A stretch of DNA of 64,000 bases from Stigonema ocellatum SAG 48.90 = DSM 106950 (GCA_016903675.1 JADQBA010000011.1:1-64000), one strand, 5' to 3'. Counted from the first letter of the stretch, positions 16,999 through 27,172 are shown. Numbers and translations are program-made. Notes: generated by a model not told the origin, from the letters alone.

Positions 16999-18849
16999 TT
17001 ATCCTGCTTGGCCCATCTCGTATTGTGTTTTGTGATATTCCCAAAGCTTGCCTCGGCGGCTGAGTAATTCTTGATAGTTGCCCTGCTCTATAATACGTCC
17101 CTGCTCTAGCACCACAACCTTATCTGCTTGGGCAATTGTGGAGAGGCGATGGGCGACGGCAATGACGGTTCTACCCACAGCAAGCTTGTCTAAGGAGTCC
17201 TGAATCAATCGCTCAGTCAGAGAGTCTAATGCACTTGTTGCTTCATCTAATATGAGAATATCTGGGTTACGCAGCAAGGCGCGAGCGATGGCAATTCGCT
17301 GTCGTTGTCCTCCAGATAAGTTGACACCGCGATCGCCTAGTTGTGTGTCAAAGCCTTGAGGCATTGCTTCGATAAACTCCATGGCATTTGCTAGCCTCGC
17401 GACTTCTCGAATTTCATCTGGAGTTGCCCCTTGGGTACCATAGGCGATATTGTTCCAAACAGAAGTATTGAAAATAAAAGTATCCTGACTGACCACGGCC
17501 ATTTTGGCACGTAGGGAGTTGATTTTAAACTGCCGCACATCAACCCCATCAATCAGCACCTGACCTTCTTTAGCATCGTGGAACCGGGGAATCAAATCAA
17601 CGAGTGTGCTTTTACCAGAACCAGATTCTCCCACCAATGCGGTCATTTTTCCTCGTTCAATGGTGAGAGTAATATTATTGAGTATTAGATTGTTGGGTGA
17701 ATATGCAAAATCTACAGATACTAAATCTATTGACCTTCTTAAACCCTCGAACTCAATTTTGCCGTCTTGCAAGTAATATTTATTATCGGTTTTTAAAATT
17801 TCGTTAATGTTTGTTACTGAACCTTGAAGGGTGTTGAGAAATGCTGCTGTGCCGTTTATGTCTTGCACAATCGGCACGAGGCGGAACAGAACAAAGAAAA
17901 ACGTTAGCAGAGAAGCAACTTGTAGCGTTCCATTGGCTACAAATATAGTAAACGCTAAAATAATCATGCTAATGAGAACCGTGGAAGAAACCCCTTCGGT
18001 TATTGGTCTGACCAGTGCCCAAGCTAATATAACTTTTTTGGTAGTCTTCACTACGTCATCACTAGCTGTGTAGTAACGCTCACGTTCAAATTCTTGAGTA
18101 CAAAATGCCTGAACAGTGCGAATACCATTAATAAACTCTACAGATGTTGAGGTAAATTCACCGTTGGCGATTGAGGTGCTAAAACTTTTTTCTCTCACTT
18201 TAGCATTGAGTGTTTTTAATCCAACAGCTAAAAGTGAAGATATTAAAACCGAAATCAAGCTCAGTTGCCACGACAGTAAAAACATCCATATTAGGTAGGC
18301 ACCTGCTGTCAGTATTCTAGTCAGCAAAAACGATAATCCACTAAAACCTGTTTTAATCCTCTCAACTTCTGTAGTCAGCGTGTTGAAAATTTCCCCAGCA
18401 CGAGTTTTTGCAAAGAAGCTTAGTGGCAATGCTTGCAATTGTTCAAAGATTTCCTTGCGCAAGCGATCGGTCAAATGTGTTTGAGCAAATTCCGTGTATA
18501 TTTGCGCAAAGTAGTTGAATGCTGCACGCAGCCATGTAGTTAATAAAATCAGCAGAGAGACTCGATATAGACGACTTATTGCCGATGTATTAGAACCCAA
18601 AATCCAAATATCAAACCAATCAATTCCCGTATGAATTGGAGGAGAATTTGGACTAGTTAAATTTTGCAAAAACGAAAGCAAAAAACCAATACTAACCCCT
18701 TCAAAAGTGGCCGCTAAAAATGAAAATACTACAGCTAAAATTGTAATTTTACGAAAGTGTTTAAACTCCCGCAATATCAAATAGTTATCCTGCCACAATG
18801 TGGTAGCCTTAAGAAGATTGCGTAGTGGACTATAAACTTTGATATGCAT
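16999..18849 (-). CDS. hepA: heterocyst envelope polysaccharide ABC exporter HepA
   Basis: A 616-residue half-transporter: an N-terminal transmembrane domain of about six helices (residues about 35-330), then an ABC ATPase. Walker A is GESGSGKST at 407-415, Q-loop VVSQDTF at 452-458, signature LSGGQ at 511-515, Walker B ILILDE at 531-536, and the H-loop is in AHRLST. The opening HIKVYSPLRNLLKATT...WQDNYLILREFKHFRK matches my recollection of Anabaena HepA, which is required for the polysaccharide layer of the heterocyst envelope. It should export the polysaccharide or its precursor across the cytoplasmic membrane as a homodimer. In Anabaena hepA expression rises during heterocyst development; no regulatory site is obvious here. 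Confidence 0.87.
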   Translation of the reverse strand: MHIKVYSPLRNLLKATTLWQDNYLILREFKHFRKITILAVVFSFLAATFEGVSIGFLLSFLQNLTSPNSPPIHTGIDWFDIWILGSNTSAISRLYRVSLLILLTTWLRAAFNYFAQIYTEFAQTHLTDRLRKEIFEQLQALPLSFFAKTRAGEIFNTLTTEVERIKTGFSGLSFLLTRILTAGAYLIWMFLLSWQLSLISVLISSLLAVGLKTLNAKVREKSFSTSIANGEFTSTSVEFINGIRTVQAFCTQEFERERYYTASDDVVKTTKKVILAWALVRPITEGVSSTVLISMIILAFTIFVANGTLQVASLLTFFFVLFRLVPIVQDINGTAAFLNTLQGSVTNINEILKTDNKYYLQDGKIEFEGLRRSIDLVSVDFAYSPNNLILNNITLTIERGKMTALVGESGSGKSTLVDLIPRFHDAKEGQVLIDGVDVRQFKINSLRAKMAVVSQDTFIFNTSVWNNIAYGTQGATPDEIREVARLANAMEFIEAMPQGFDTQLGDRGVNLSGGQRQRIAIARALLRNPDILILDEATSALDSLTERLIQDSLDKLAVGRTVIAVAHRLSTIAQADKVVVLEQGRIIEQGNYQELLSRRGKLWEYHKTQYEMGQAG

Positions 18850-18923
18850 TGAGATTTTTCAAGAAATAGTTTTTACGGGGGAGGTCAGATACGCCAATCA
18901 AATTACAAGAAAAAATGATTGGT

Positions 18924-19868
18924 TTAAATTGCAGCGCGGCGGATGAAGCGACCAATAGCAGATCCAAAGAGGAGATCAAGTTTCTTCCACAACAACATTG
19001 CTGGCGAATACAGTTCAATGGGTGTTTTAGAATGTTTCCAATACCCTTTATCAGCCCAGTTGGGAGAATTTCCTTCTAAAGCGCTCATAATGAGTTTCTT
19101 CCGCCAAGGCTTAACGCTTGGTACTGTCGCATGAGACATGGTAGTGCCACCAGGTATAAAATCCATCGCCTCCGGACCCATGGGACTTATGGGATCAAGT
19201 GTCAACATTAACGCCAAATTTAGGTAAGTCTGGTCACCATAAAGATAGGGATAAGTGTGAAAACTGTTTTGGCGGTAAAGGTCTTGTAAGTTGCTATGTC
19301 CTGCCTTCTCGCCAAGGGAGATCAGCTTCTGCCAAAGTACCACTATGGACTTGTAGTTGCGATGGACGCCTATAAAGCCACTGTTGTAATGGTAATCTAA
19401 CTGACGCTCACAAACAAAGCCATTGCTTTCAGCAAATTCAATCCAAGCCAAGCGTCGAGGATGATTGGCAGGTACTGAGTACCAAGAGTCTCCACAGAGG
19501 GCAATTCCACGCTTGACCCACCCCTGGTAGAAATCCCATCTACATTTATTGACGATGTCAGGGTCAAAGTAAAATATGGCATCAACCTCTGGGCAATATT
19601 TGTCCCAGAGTTCTTGCATGAAATCGGGCTTGTAAAAACCGAAGTGTTTGGGGGTAGCTAACTTCACAAACCGAATAACACAACCCTCGGCTACAGAAAA
19701 CTCTTGATAGCCCTCTCCATCTTTTACGGACTTAGCCCAAGGCGGGAGATTTCCACGATACCCTGCCCAAACAACACCGCGAAAGCCATGGTGATAGAGG
19801 GAATTCACCAAAACTCCCACACCGTAGTGATAGTCCTTCTCAAATAAAGTACAAACTGTTGTCAGCAT
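18924..19868 (-). CDS. GT-A-type glycosyltransferase, probable
   Basis: A 314-residue protein. LTTVCTLFEKDYHYGVGVLVNSLYHHGFRGVVWAGYRG is the first strand-helix unit of a GT8-like nucleotide-sugar transferase. AIFYFDPDIVNKCRWDF near residue 105 carries the DXD metal site, LDYHYNSGFIGVHR the acceptor region and GGTTMSHATV a late His. I chose the ATG at 19868 because GAGG lies 12 bases upstream; the longer frame begins with TTG. It sits between hepC and hepA, which as I recall are adjacent in Anabaena, so it may be a lineage-specific addition to the cluster. Confidence 0.72.
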   Translation of the reverse strand: MLTTVCTLFEKDYHYGVGVLVNSLYHHGFRGVVWAGYRGNLPPWAKSVKDGEGYQEFSVAEGCVIRFVKLATPKHFGFYKPDFMQELWDKYCPEVDAIFYFDPDIVNKCRWDFYQGWVKRGIALCGDSWYSVPANHPRRLAWIEFAESNGFVCERQLDYHYNSGFIGVHRNYKSIVVLWQKLISLGEKAGHSNLQDLYRQNSFHTYPYLYGDQTYLNLALMLTLDPISPMGPEAMDFIPGGTTMSHATVPSVKPWRKKLIMSALEGNSPNWADKGYWKHSKTPIELYSPAMLLWKKLDLLFGSAIGRFIRRAAI

Positions 19869-20176
19869 AATAGTAATTATCCTCAAAATTTATGTACATT
19901 TTTTACTCTTACTCCCTTCCCAGTCTAAAATTACCTATTTTAACGAACCGCAAAGACGCGAAGTACACGAAGAAAGAAGAGAAGAAGAAAGGTTTTCTTG
20001 TAGCGGTTCGGGAGTAATTACTAAAGCCTGAAAGAACTTTGATTGGAAGGGGAATGGTGATTAGGACATAATCGTATTCTCCAATCCCCAATCCCCAATC
20101 CCTTCTTAGTAGAACTTGAAAATCCTACTACAGAAACAAAATACCCTCGGATCACAGGTTAAAGCTGTTCACTGAG

Positions 20177-20923
20177 TCAAGAACTGGCTGGGCTCAATTC
20201 ACCTCTACCTGCCATAAAGTTGTCATTCCTGGTAGAGTTAGCTGCATCTTTGAGAGTGTAGCAACGATGTCCTACCAGACCCATTTCACCCCGGATGACA
20301 TTGAACAACTGAGGCAGACTATCCAAACCAAACTTACGCATCCACCGCCCCAGCACTGTGATGCTTTGGTCCTCTTCTCTGTTCAGTGTTTTCTCGGTTT
20401 CCTTAGTTGTACGAAACTTGATAACTTCAAAGAGTTTACCTCGTTCTCCAATGTGCCACTCACGGGAAAAAACTGAATCTGGAGAGTAAATGCGTATTAG
20501 CAAAACCAATCCCAGCATGACAGGACTCATTAAGAGCAGTAACACTAAGGCAGCGATGCTGTGAGTGCAGCGCTTCAACCACCACAAGAGTGAGCTACTT
20601 GGTTTCGGCAGTTTATTGGCAGAGGGTATGTGTAGGAATATTGGCTTGTTGGTTTTATCGCACGCATTTGCCCATAATCTTAGCTTTTCTTCACCGAGTT
20701 TTGGATCTATACGAACTAAATTTATTGGAGAATGCTTTAAGCATTTTACTAAAGATTGCTCTTGATCCAAGACAGCCAGATATGGCTGCTTCAGGTTTCC
20801 AGGAGACTTAACTAATAGCTGACCACGTCGCCACTGAAGTGTGCAGTATGGGGAAGAATGATCTTGGTGTTTCTGGGTAACACTGTAGTAAGTATTGAAT
20901 GTTGAGATTCTTGAGGTTGTCAT
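20177..20923 (-). CDS. hepC: HepC-like sugar transferase (initiating glycosyl-phosphotransferase)
   Basis: A 248-residue protein of the bacterial sugar transferase (WcaJ/RfbP) family, which transfers sugar-phosphate to undecaprenyl phosphate to start a repeat unit. One hydrophobic helix (IAALVLLLLMSPVMLGLVLLI, about residues 121-141) is followed by REWHIGERGKLFEVIKFRT, LGRWMRKFGLDSLPQLFNVIRGEMGLVGHR. The first 110 residues (STFNTYYSVTQKHQDHSSPY) match my recollection of Anabaena HepC. The usual PRP after LVG is HRC here and the usual GITG-W-Q motif near the end reads AGRGELSPASS then stops. Another frame just beyond gives LDSVNSFNL, so the tail may be frameshifted. Confidence 0.8.
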   Translation of the reverse strand: MTTSRISTFNTYYSVTQKHQDHSSPYCTLQWRRGQLLVKSPGNLKQPYLAVLDQEQSLVKCLKHSPINLVRIDPKLGEEKLRLWANACDKTNKPIFLHIPSANKLPKPSSSLLWWLKRCTHSIAALVLLLLMSPVMLGLVLLIRIYSPDSVFSREWHIGERGKLFEVIKFRTTKETEKTLNREEDQSITVLGRWMRKFGLDSLPQLFNVIRGEMGLVGHRCYTLKDAANSTRNDNFMAGRGELSPASS

Positions 20924-21965
20924 ATGTATTTCAACTCACATAGTAGAACGCCAACGCCCCGATATCAAAGGCTATCAACGCTAACAAATCTGAATCTACA
21001 TCTAGTTTTTTTTGATCTTGTTGAGTAAAAAAAAGGCTATAGCTCTACGTGAAATTGCTGTTTTTTACCAACTTTGATTTTTCTAGGTGCACAAGAAGCT
21101 ACGAGACTTGTTTTTACATACCCTAGAATACTACACTTTTGTCTGATATTTTTGTGTCATGGATTTTATATCTATGGTACATGAGACGGTACAAATAACA
21201 GTTTATTAGATAAATTCTTTATTGACTCTTTAAATAGTAATTGTATTTTCGAGACAATTATTAATTTATTATGAATAACTGAATTAAATAGTGTTACTAT
21301 GTCATGGGAAGATATTTTTGCACAATTATATTTTTGCCATTAAACAAGTTGAGTTATAAAGATTTTATACACTCAAATAAGCTCAACAAGTTTTTTAAAA
21401 AGAAAACCTTCATACACCAATCACAAGGAGCAGCCACAATACGGTTTGCCCTACCTCGTTCCCAGGCTCTGCCACAGAATGCGATCAAGGAGGCTCTGCC
21501 GGACGATTTGACAGGAGGCAGAGCCTCCTACAAGAGCATTACAAGCCTAGGCTTGTAACGAGAGATAATGCATAGTTGTTTGTCTCTGTCAATGCGTAAG
21601 TCCTATTTATGTTGCTGCGCGTTCTACAAGCACCGAAAATTCCCACGCTTGGGCCCTAACACCAAGTGTATTGGGAACAGCCAGAGGCAGAATGTTTGAG
21701 ATCAGACAATATAGCGGTTCTTACCAGAGTACATACAGAACGCCCTCACCTGACCAGAGTGCACCTTCCTTCGGGAGGGCTGGTAAGCTCTAGCCCTGCC
21801 TACGTAATCATAGGGTTTTTAGGCTTTGATTTTTGCAACAAAACAGTGGTGCAAGATCTGAGTCACCCCCCTCTCCCAATTTGGGAGAGGGGTTGGGGGA
21901 GAGGGCCGATCTCACTCTTCGTGTATGGGATTCAACTGACATCAGACAATATATACAAATTCTGA
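20924..21965. other. 1-kb intergenic region upstream of hepC
   Basis: No gene is supported. The AT-rich part next to hepC (about 20930-21300) is the natural place for its developmental promoter, but I see no clear binding site. Further out are a GAGGCAGAGCCTCC-type repeat (about 21435-21565) and a CCCTCTCCCAATTTGGGAGAGGG repeat (about 21869-21905). Confidence 0.6.
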
Positions 21966-24194
21966 CTATTTGTCCACGGCTTGTTGCAGTGCAAATCGGT
22001 GTTGCTTTAAATAGGGTACAAAGGTACTGTTGGAATTTGATACCCCATTTGCCACAACCCCAATTAAGTTTAACTTGCTCAGCATAGCTGTAGTCTGGGC
22101 TAGCTGAGCTCGAGTTACCCTACCAATGCTTGCCACTAATACCACACTACGACAGTAAGATCCTGTGAGCATGGCATCTACCAAGCCAAGAACTGGAGGA
22201 GCATCTATGAGTACCAAATCATAATTATCCTCAAATTTTGTGATCAACTCCTGCATGCGTGGGGAACTCAACAGATTAGCTGGGTCAGTAGGCTGTGGTC
22301 CTGCGGTCAAAATATCGATGTAGGACGAGCCTGAGGATTGAACACTCAGCTGGTTGGGAAGAGTGATATCACTTGCCAGTAGAGTGGATAGCCCCTGTTC
22401 ATTGGGAAGGTTAAGATGTTTGTGTAGACTGGGAACGCGCAAATTAGCATCAATCAGCAGTACCCGTTTGTGTAACCGGGCAGCACTCATTGCCAGACCC
22501 AATGCCAGAGATGACTTACTTTCATCTGGCAATGCTGAGGTGATCATCAAAGATTTTAGCGTAGTAACAGAATTGAAAAGTTCAATATTTTTATAAATCA
22601 GATCCAAAGATTCCCAACGCGGTGGGGTTTGCATTACCTGAATTGTCCAAGGAGCTGAAACTTCAGGCTTGCCAAAAGGTAACTTGAACACTGATTCTCG
22701 TGGTTTGGTAAGCGGTAAGTTGGGAGTCGTTCCCAAAAGTGGTAAGGAAACCTGCTTCTCTAACTCAGCAGTGGTATGAACCGAATCATCAGCCGCTTCA
22801 CGAACAAAGGCAGCAATACCTCCCAACATCAAACCAACTACTGCACCTAACATCAAGTTCTGCTTAATGTCGGGACCCATAAATGAGCCAATTTGGGGTT
22901 CTTCCACAACTTGCCACTCATATCCTCCCTTGGCAATTTCCTGCCGCAATTCCTGTTCTGCCTTTAAAAGCTGCTGCAACCTTTCACGACCAAGTTGTAT
23001 TTGTGGTTGTAAACGACCGTATTCAGCTAACAGAAGTGGGAATCGTTTAAGCTGCGTGCTTAATTCTAGTTCTTTCTTTGCCAGAACTTGATCGCGAGCG
23101 CTCAAAGAAACCATTGCAGTTTGCGTATCAACCAGCTGACCTGCGAGGTTAAGGTCAATTTGGCTTTTTTGTCCTTGTTCTAACAGAGAATCTGGCTGGG
23201 TATTTACGGGAGCAGACGCTCCCCCCAAAGTCCGTCTTTGCTCTTGCTGCAATAATGCTTTCTGAAGAGCAAGTTGTTCTGTCAGCTTTTTTACGGCAGG
23301 GTGTTCATCTGTTAAGGTCAAACGGGCTTGTGCTACAAGCAGTTCTGTTTTTTGGATTTCGTTCAGTAATCCTTGGTAGCGAGTAGACTGACTGAGACGA
23401 GCTTCCACAAGGGCATTCTGGGGAGTACTTTGCAATTGTTGTTGTAAAGATTTGTAGCGAGCCACACCCTCCTCGAACTGAGAACGTGTTGTGCGGCGCT
23501 CCTGCTGAATAGCGCTTAAAGCTCCCTCTATATTTCTTGCCTCAGTTTCTGGATCAATGAGGTTATTGGAACTGCGAAACCGTTGTAGGTATGCCTCAGC
23601 CGTAGTCACCTCATTACGTACCTTTTTTAACTGTTCCCCGATAACTTGAAGTCCCTTGTCTAAACGGTTTTTTTGCTGTTCTTTGTTGTAATCCAAATAA
23701 ACTTGCCGAACTGTTGCCAAAACTTGTTGAGTCTTATTTGGATTTTTATCGGTGTAGTCTATTTTGAAGATTTTTGTTGCAACTGCATCATCTTTTCCCT
23801 TTACTTGCGTTAAAACCAAAGAGCGTTTAAGATCAGCTACTGTCATGTCCGGATACTCAAGCTTCAGCTTATCAACCGCTTTTTGGAGAATTCTAGAGCT
23901 CTGCATCACATTGAGTTGGGTCGCAGCGTCTATCTCAATACTAGGGTCGGTAAACTGACTTTCTGTACCAGAACCTGCTTTTTTACCTTGATAGTTCGGT
24001 TCTATCAACAGCTGCATTGAACTTTTGTAAGTGGGTGGTGTTTTTTTAGTGATGACACCTGCAGCAGCGATAGAAGCTATAAATACTACTAAAAACCAAG
24101 GAAATCTCCGTATTAAAACCGCAAACAGTTGTCCGTAACCCGGTTCTTCCTCAACCACTGGATTTACATGGGGACTCAGACTGCTTTGACTCAC
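21966..24194 (-). CDS. Wzc-like polysaccharide co-polymerase with degenerate kinase site
   Basis: A 742-residue protein of the Wzz/BY-kinase family that controls chain length and export of polysaccharides. Residues 1-70 hold a Wzz segment with a transmembrane helix (RRFPWFLVVFIASIAAAGVIT). A long coiled-coil region spans about 180-430, then a second helix (NLMLGAVVGLMLGGIAAFV), then an ATPase-like domain from about 535. The Walker A region reads SALPDESKSS instead of the usual PGEGKST, losing both loop glycines but keeping Lys-Ser. Walker A' is LLIDANLRVPS and Walker B LVLIDAPP. There is no C-terminal tyrosine cluster. It may regulate export without being an active tyrosine kinase. Confidence 0.83.
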   Translation of the reverse strand: MSQSSLSPHVNPVVEEEPGYGQLFAVLIRRFPWFLVVFIASIAAAGVITKKTPPTYKSSMQLLIEPNYQGKKAGSGTESQFTDPSIEIDAATQLNVMQSSRILQKAVDKLKLEYPDMTVADLKRSLVLTQVKGKDDAVATKIFKIDYTDKNPNKTQQVLATVRQVYLDYNKEQQKNRLDKGLQVIGEQLKKVRNEVTTAEAYLQRFRSSNNLIDPETEARNIEGALSAIQQERRTTRSQFEEGVARYKSLQQQLQSTPQNALVEARLSQSTRYQGLLNEIQKTELLVAQARLTLTDEHPAVKKLTEQLALQKALLQQEQRRTLGGASAPVNTQPDSLLEQGQKSQIDLNLAGQLVDTQTAMVSLSARDQVLAKKELELSTQLKRFPLLLAEYGRLQPQIQLGRERLQQLLKAEQELRQEIAKGGYEWQVVEEPQIGSFMGPDIKQNLMLGAVVGLMLGGIAAFVREAADDSVHTTAELEKQVSLPLLGTTPNLPLTKPRESVFKLPFGKPEVSAPWTIQVMQTPPRWESLDLIYKNIELFNSVTTLKSLMITSALPDESKSSLALGLAMSAARLHKRVLLIDANLRVPSLHKHLNLPNEQGLSTLLASDITLPNQLSVQSSGSSYIDILTAGPQPTDPANLLSSPRMQELITKFEDNYDLVLIDAPPVLGLVDAMLTGSYCRSVVLVASIGRVTRAQLAQTTAMLSKLNLIGVVANGVSNSNSTFVPYLKQHRFALQQAVDK

Positions 24195-24230
24195 TTTTAC
24201 TATCCTTCAGCTAATATATCGGATGAATAA

Positions 24231-25319
24231 TTAATGTACGCTACAATTTTGATCAATAACTTGCTCAACTTTACTAAAAAAGGTACTTTCCGAAAAATTC
24301 GTCACTGCATGATTGCGGATGTTTTTGTAATCCCAAGAGATTTCCTTGGCCTCTTGTAGTGCCCCTAACAAGGATTCAGGTGTTTGCCTCTTAAAAAACA
24401 CTCCTGTTTTACCAGGTATTTGGGTATCTAACACTCCTCCTGCTCCATAGGATATCACTGGTGTTCCACTAGCATTAGCCTCTACTGGAACTAACCCATA
24501 ATCTTCTAGGGCTGCAACTATGATAGATTGGGCTTTGGAAAACAACTGAGTGCGTTGTGCATCAGTTACGTGTCCCAAGAACTCAATATTGCCCAATGCT
24601 CTGGACTTTAATAGTTCGCCCTCTGGACCATCACCTGAGATTAATAACCTCCACCCTAGCCAATTAAAAGCTTCGACTATTATATCAAGACGCTTATAGC
24701 TAATCATCCGAGCTGAGGCAAGATAATAATCATCTTTTTGGTCGGCAAAAATAAACTTACTGGTATCAATTGGATAGTTAATAACAATTGCTTTTTTGCC
24801 GTAAATGTTTTCAATGCGACGAGCGACAATGCTAGAATTAGCAATGTAAAGGTCAGGTTCCTGTGAATAGGTCAGGTCTACCTTTCTCATGAGTTGGAAT
24901 ACTTGTTTGATTAAAGGAGCAAAATATCGATAGTCTCCGTACTCACGTAAATATGTTTCCGTATCCCATAAAAAACGGGTAATATTATGACAGAAGCAAA
25001 CGTGGCGTGCATGTGGATTTTTGCGCACTGCTTTGGCAAAGCTGGTGCTACTGCTGACAATTAAGTCGTAATCTTGTAAATCCAAAGCCCGGAAGGCAGG
25101 AAAATAAAACGGAGCCATCAACCTGAAATACTTGACTGCGCCTGGAATCTTTTGCAAGAAAGTCGTGTTAACTAGACGCTCACCTAGGTCAATGGTTCGT
25201 TGAGCATCATACAAGGAAGTGAAAATATCTGCTTCAGGGTAGCGCTTACAAAGCAATTCAAATACGCGCTCTGCTCCTCCTTTCTGAGTTAAGTAATCAT
25301 GTACTAAAGCGATTTTCAT
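24231..25319 (-). CDS. family 4 glycosyltransferase
   Basis: A 362-residue GT-B enzyme. KIALVHDYLTQKGGAERVFELL is the N-terminal glycine loop; VCFCHNITRFLWD and YIANSSIVARRIENIYG are WbaZ-like features. ISGDGPEGELLKS, FLGHVTDAQRTQLFSKA and EDYGLVPVEANASGTPVI (EX7E region) form the donor site. It lies 37 bases upstream of the Wzc-like gene on the same strand and is likely co-transcribed with it. Donor and acceptor are unknown; the family often uses GDP-mannose. Confidence 0.86.
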   Translation of the reverse strand: MKIALVHDYLTQKGGAERVFELLCKRYPEADIFTSLYDAQRTIDLGERLVNTTFLQKIPGAVKYFRLMAPFYFPAFRALDLQDYDLIVSSSTSFAKAVRKNPHARHVCFCHNITRFLWDTETYLREYGDYRYFAPLIKQVFQLMRKVDLTYSQEPDLYIANSSIVARRIENIYGKKAIVINYPIDTSKFIFADQKDDYYLASARMISYKRLDIIVEAFNWLGWRLLISGDGPEGELLKSRALGNIEFLGHVTDAQRTQLFSKAQSIIVAALEDYGLVPVEANASGTPVISYGAGGVLDTQIPGKTGVFFKRQTPESLLGALQEAKEISWDYKNIRNHAVTNFSESTFFSKVEQVIDQNCSVH

Positions 25320-25409
25320 AAATATTCCTTCAATATTATATGAATTTTAGAAAAAGCACCATCGGTTACTGCCTACAAAGAATTTCGGTGAGTTACGCTC
25401 ACTATAATT

Positions 25410-25534
25410 CAATACCGTTCAGTTAACGCTTTGATCGGAACTAACCCCCCGAATCAAGGGGGGAATAAGCCCCCCTTGATTCGGGGGGTTGGGGGGATCT
25501 TCAGTCTGTGAACACTACTAACTGAACTGTATTG
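25410..25534. mobile_element. MITE-like element, second copy of the 9567 family (inverted)
   Basis: A 125-bp element with ends CAATACCGTTCAGTTAA and TTAGT..AACTGAACTGTATTG. Its interior, TTCAGTCTGTGAACACTACTA, matches the 9567 copy on the opposite strand. Flanks are CACTATAATT (25400-25409) and CACTATGATT (25535-25544), a 10-bp target-site duplication with one mismatch. Confidence 0.84.
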
Positions 25535-25720
25535 CACTATGATTATGTTTTTAATGACAAAAGGTATCAAACCAGCATTCCTTCGTTTGGATAGCAATAA
25601 CCATATTCAGAAGTCACTTTTATAGGCTGTTCGGCTTTCTCGCGGGGAGTATGGGAGTCTGGGGTGAAGTACCCCTCTGCTCCCCTGCCTAAGAATGGTT
25701 ATCCCAAGACTGAGAAGATA

Positions 25721-27034
25721 CTACCCAACTGCTGCAAGGGTTTTTCCTTTGGTAAAGTAAGCATTTTGCTCAGTCCGTAGTTTGTCACACAGTCTTGAGG
25801 TTGGTAATTCCACGTCGTCGTAGGTGAGGACTTGATCCTTAGGAATATCTCGCTTCAGTCGGCATCCTTCAGCTAAACCCATGGGTAAAAGGTTTTGCTG
25901 AAGGACGATAGGGGAATTTTCACATTGTCCGTAGGTCATGTAGTAACCGATACCATCTATTGTTTCTCCGGCTTTCAGGTCGATTTTGGCAGTTGTTACC
26001 ACATCAACAAGAGGACCGCCCAAGGGACTCAAAACGTAATCTTGGAAGAGGACGGCGCGAGCCACAGAGATTGGTACTTCAAAGTGACACAGGTGATAAG
26101 GAGTGTAAAAGCTGTAGAGCGGACCTTCTCCTAATTTGTACAAGTTAAGGTAGTGACGTTGCTTGGGATCGTCGTGAGTGGCAAAGACAAAAACCCCAGG
26201 ACCTGGTTTTGCGCCAACAACGTAATCGACAATGCCACCCAATTCTTTAAGTTGTTCCACATCATACATGTTGGTCATCTCATCAACATGACCAGTAAAG
26301 TTATATCCCAACATTCCTCGCTTGGCAACTTTCATCCCTGTCGCGTTGGCAACGATCGCCTGCTCAAAGGAAATTTTCGTTCCGTCAGCAAAGCTAGTCA
26401 CCATATGAGCCTTTTGACCCCAACGTTTGGCAAATGCTTCCTGAGTGGTGGGATTACGATAGGGGTCTTGTAGGCCCTTTATATTACCACATAATAGAGG
26501 AGTTAAACCAATACTTTTTACAAACCGATAGAGGTTCATTTGTACTCCAGGCTGATCCCCGTCACAAGCAGAGAGGATAACGCCTTCTGAGTCAGCGTAA
26601 ACTTTGAGGATCGAACCGACGGTGCCATCGAGTTCGGCATTCATCATGATCACATGCTTGCCATGGGCGATCGCTTCCATCACCACATGGGCACCAAACT
26701 CTACCGCCCCCGTAACTTCAATCAAGGCATCAATACCAGAGGCGCGGCACAGTAACATGGCATCTTCTGTGACTGCATATTGACCGCGATCAATGGCATC
26801 TTCCAGATCCTGGACTGTCGAAACGACTCTAGAATCCTCAATCCCCGCTTCCGAATAAGCAAGCTTTGCTGCGTCAATATTACGGTTAGAGATAGCAACT
26901 AACTCCATCCCTGGGACTGAATTGGCAATTTGGTTGGCAATTCCTCGACCCATAAACCCAGCACCAATCATCCCGACTTTAACGGGGTTCCCTGCTTCAG
27001 CACGGGCTTGTAAGGCGCGATCTACAATAATCAT
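25721..27034 (-). CDS. NAD(P)-dependent oxidoreductase with SAF domain
   Basis: A 437-residue protein. A Rossmann fold at the start (VKVGMIGAGFMGRGIANQ, residues about 18-35) is related to homoserine dehydrogenases. A long central domain has HDDPKQRHYL and PYHLCHFEVP, and a C-terminal SAF-like region runs AEGCRLKRDIPKDQVLTYDDVEL. Members of this family occur in polysaccharide islands and are thought to act on sugar-derived acids or branched-chain sugars, but the reaction is not known to me. The upstream sequence contains a GGAGG site. It lies between the epimerase genes and the Wzc-like gene, so it probably helps make an unusual sugar for the envelope. Confidence 0.75.
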   Translation of the reverse strand: MIIVDRALQARAEAGNPVKVGMIGAGFMGRGIANQIANSVPGMELVAISNRNIDAAKLAYSEAGIEDSRVVSTVQDLEDAIDRGQYAVTEDAMLLCRASGIDALIEVTGAVEFGAHVVMEAIAHGKHVIMMNAELDGTVGSILKVYADSEGVILSACDGDQPGVQMNLYRFVKSIGLTPLLCGNIKGLQDPYRNPTTQEAFAKRWGQKAHMVTSFADGTKISFEQAIVANATGMKVAKRGMLGYNFTGHVDEMTNMYDVEQLKELGGIVDYVVGAKPGPGVFVFATHDDPKQRHYLNLYKLGEGPLYSFYTPYHLCHFEVPISVARAVLFQDYVLSPLGGPLVDVVTTAKIDLKAGETIDGIGYYMTYGQCENSPIVLQQNLLPMGLAEGCRLKRDIPKDQVLTYDDVELPTSRLCDKLRTEQNAYFTKGKTLAAVG

Positions 27035-27172
27035 TAACTAACCTCCTCGTCAGATTGTTTTTTGGTTATTAGCTGTAGCTACTAACCGCTTGTTAGCTTG
27101 ACACCTTAGTAGTAGTCAGTTTTTTCTGACTGTGATTCTCGATAATTTTCTCTACAGTTTTTCGCATCAATT

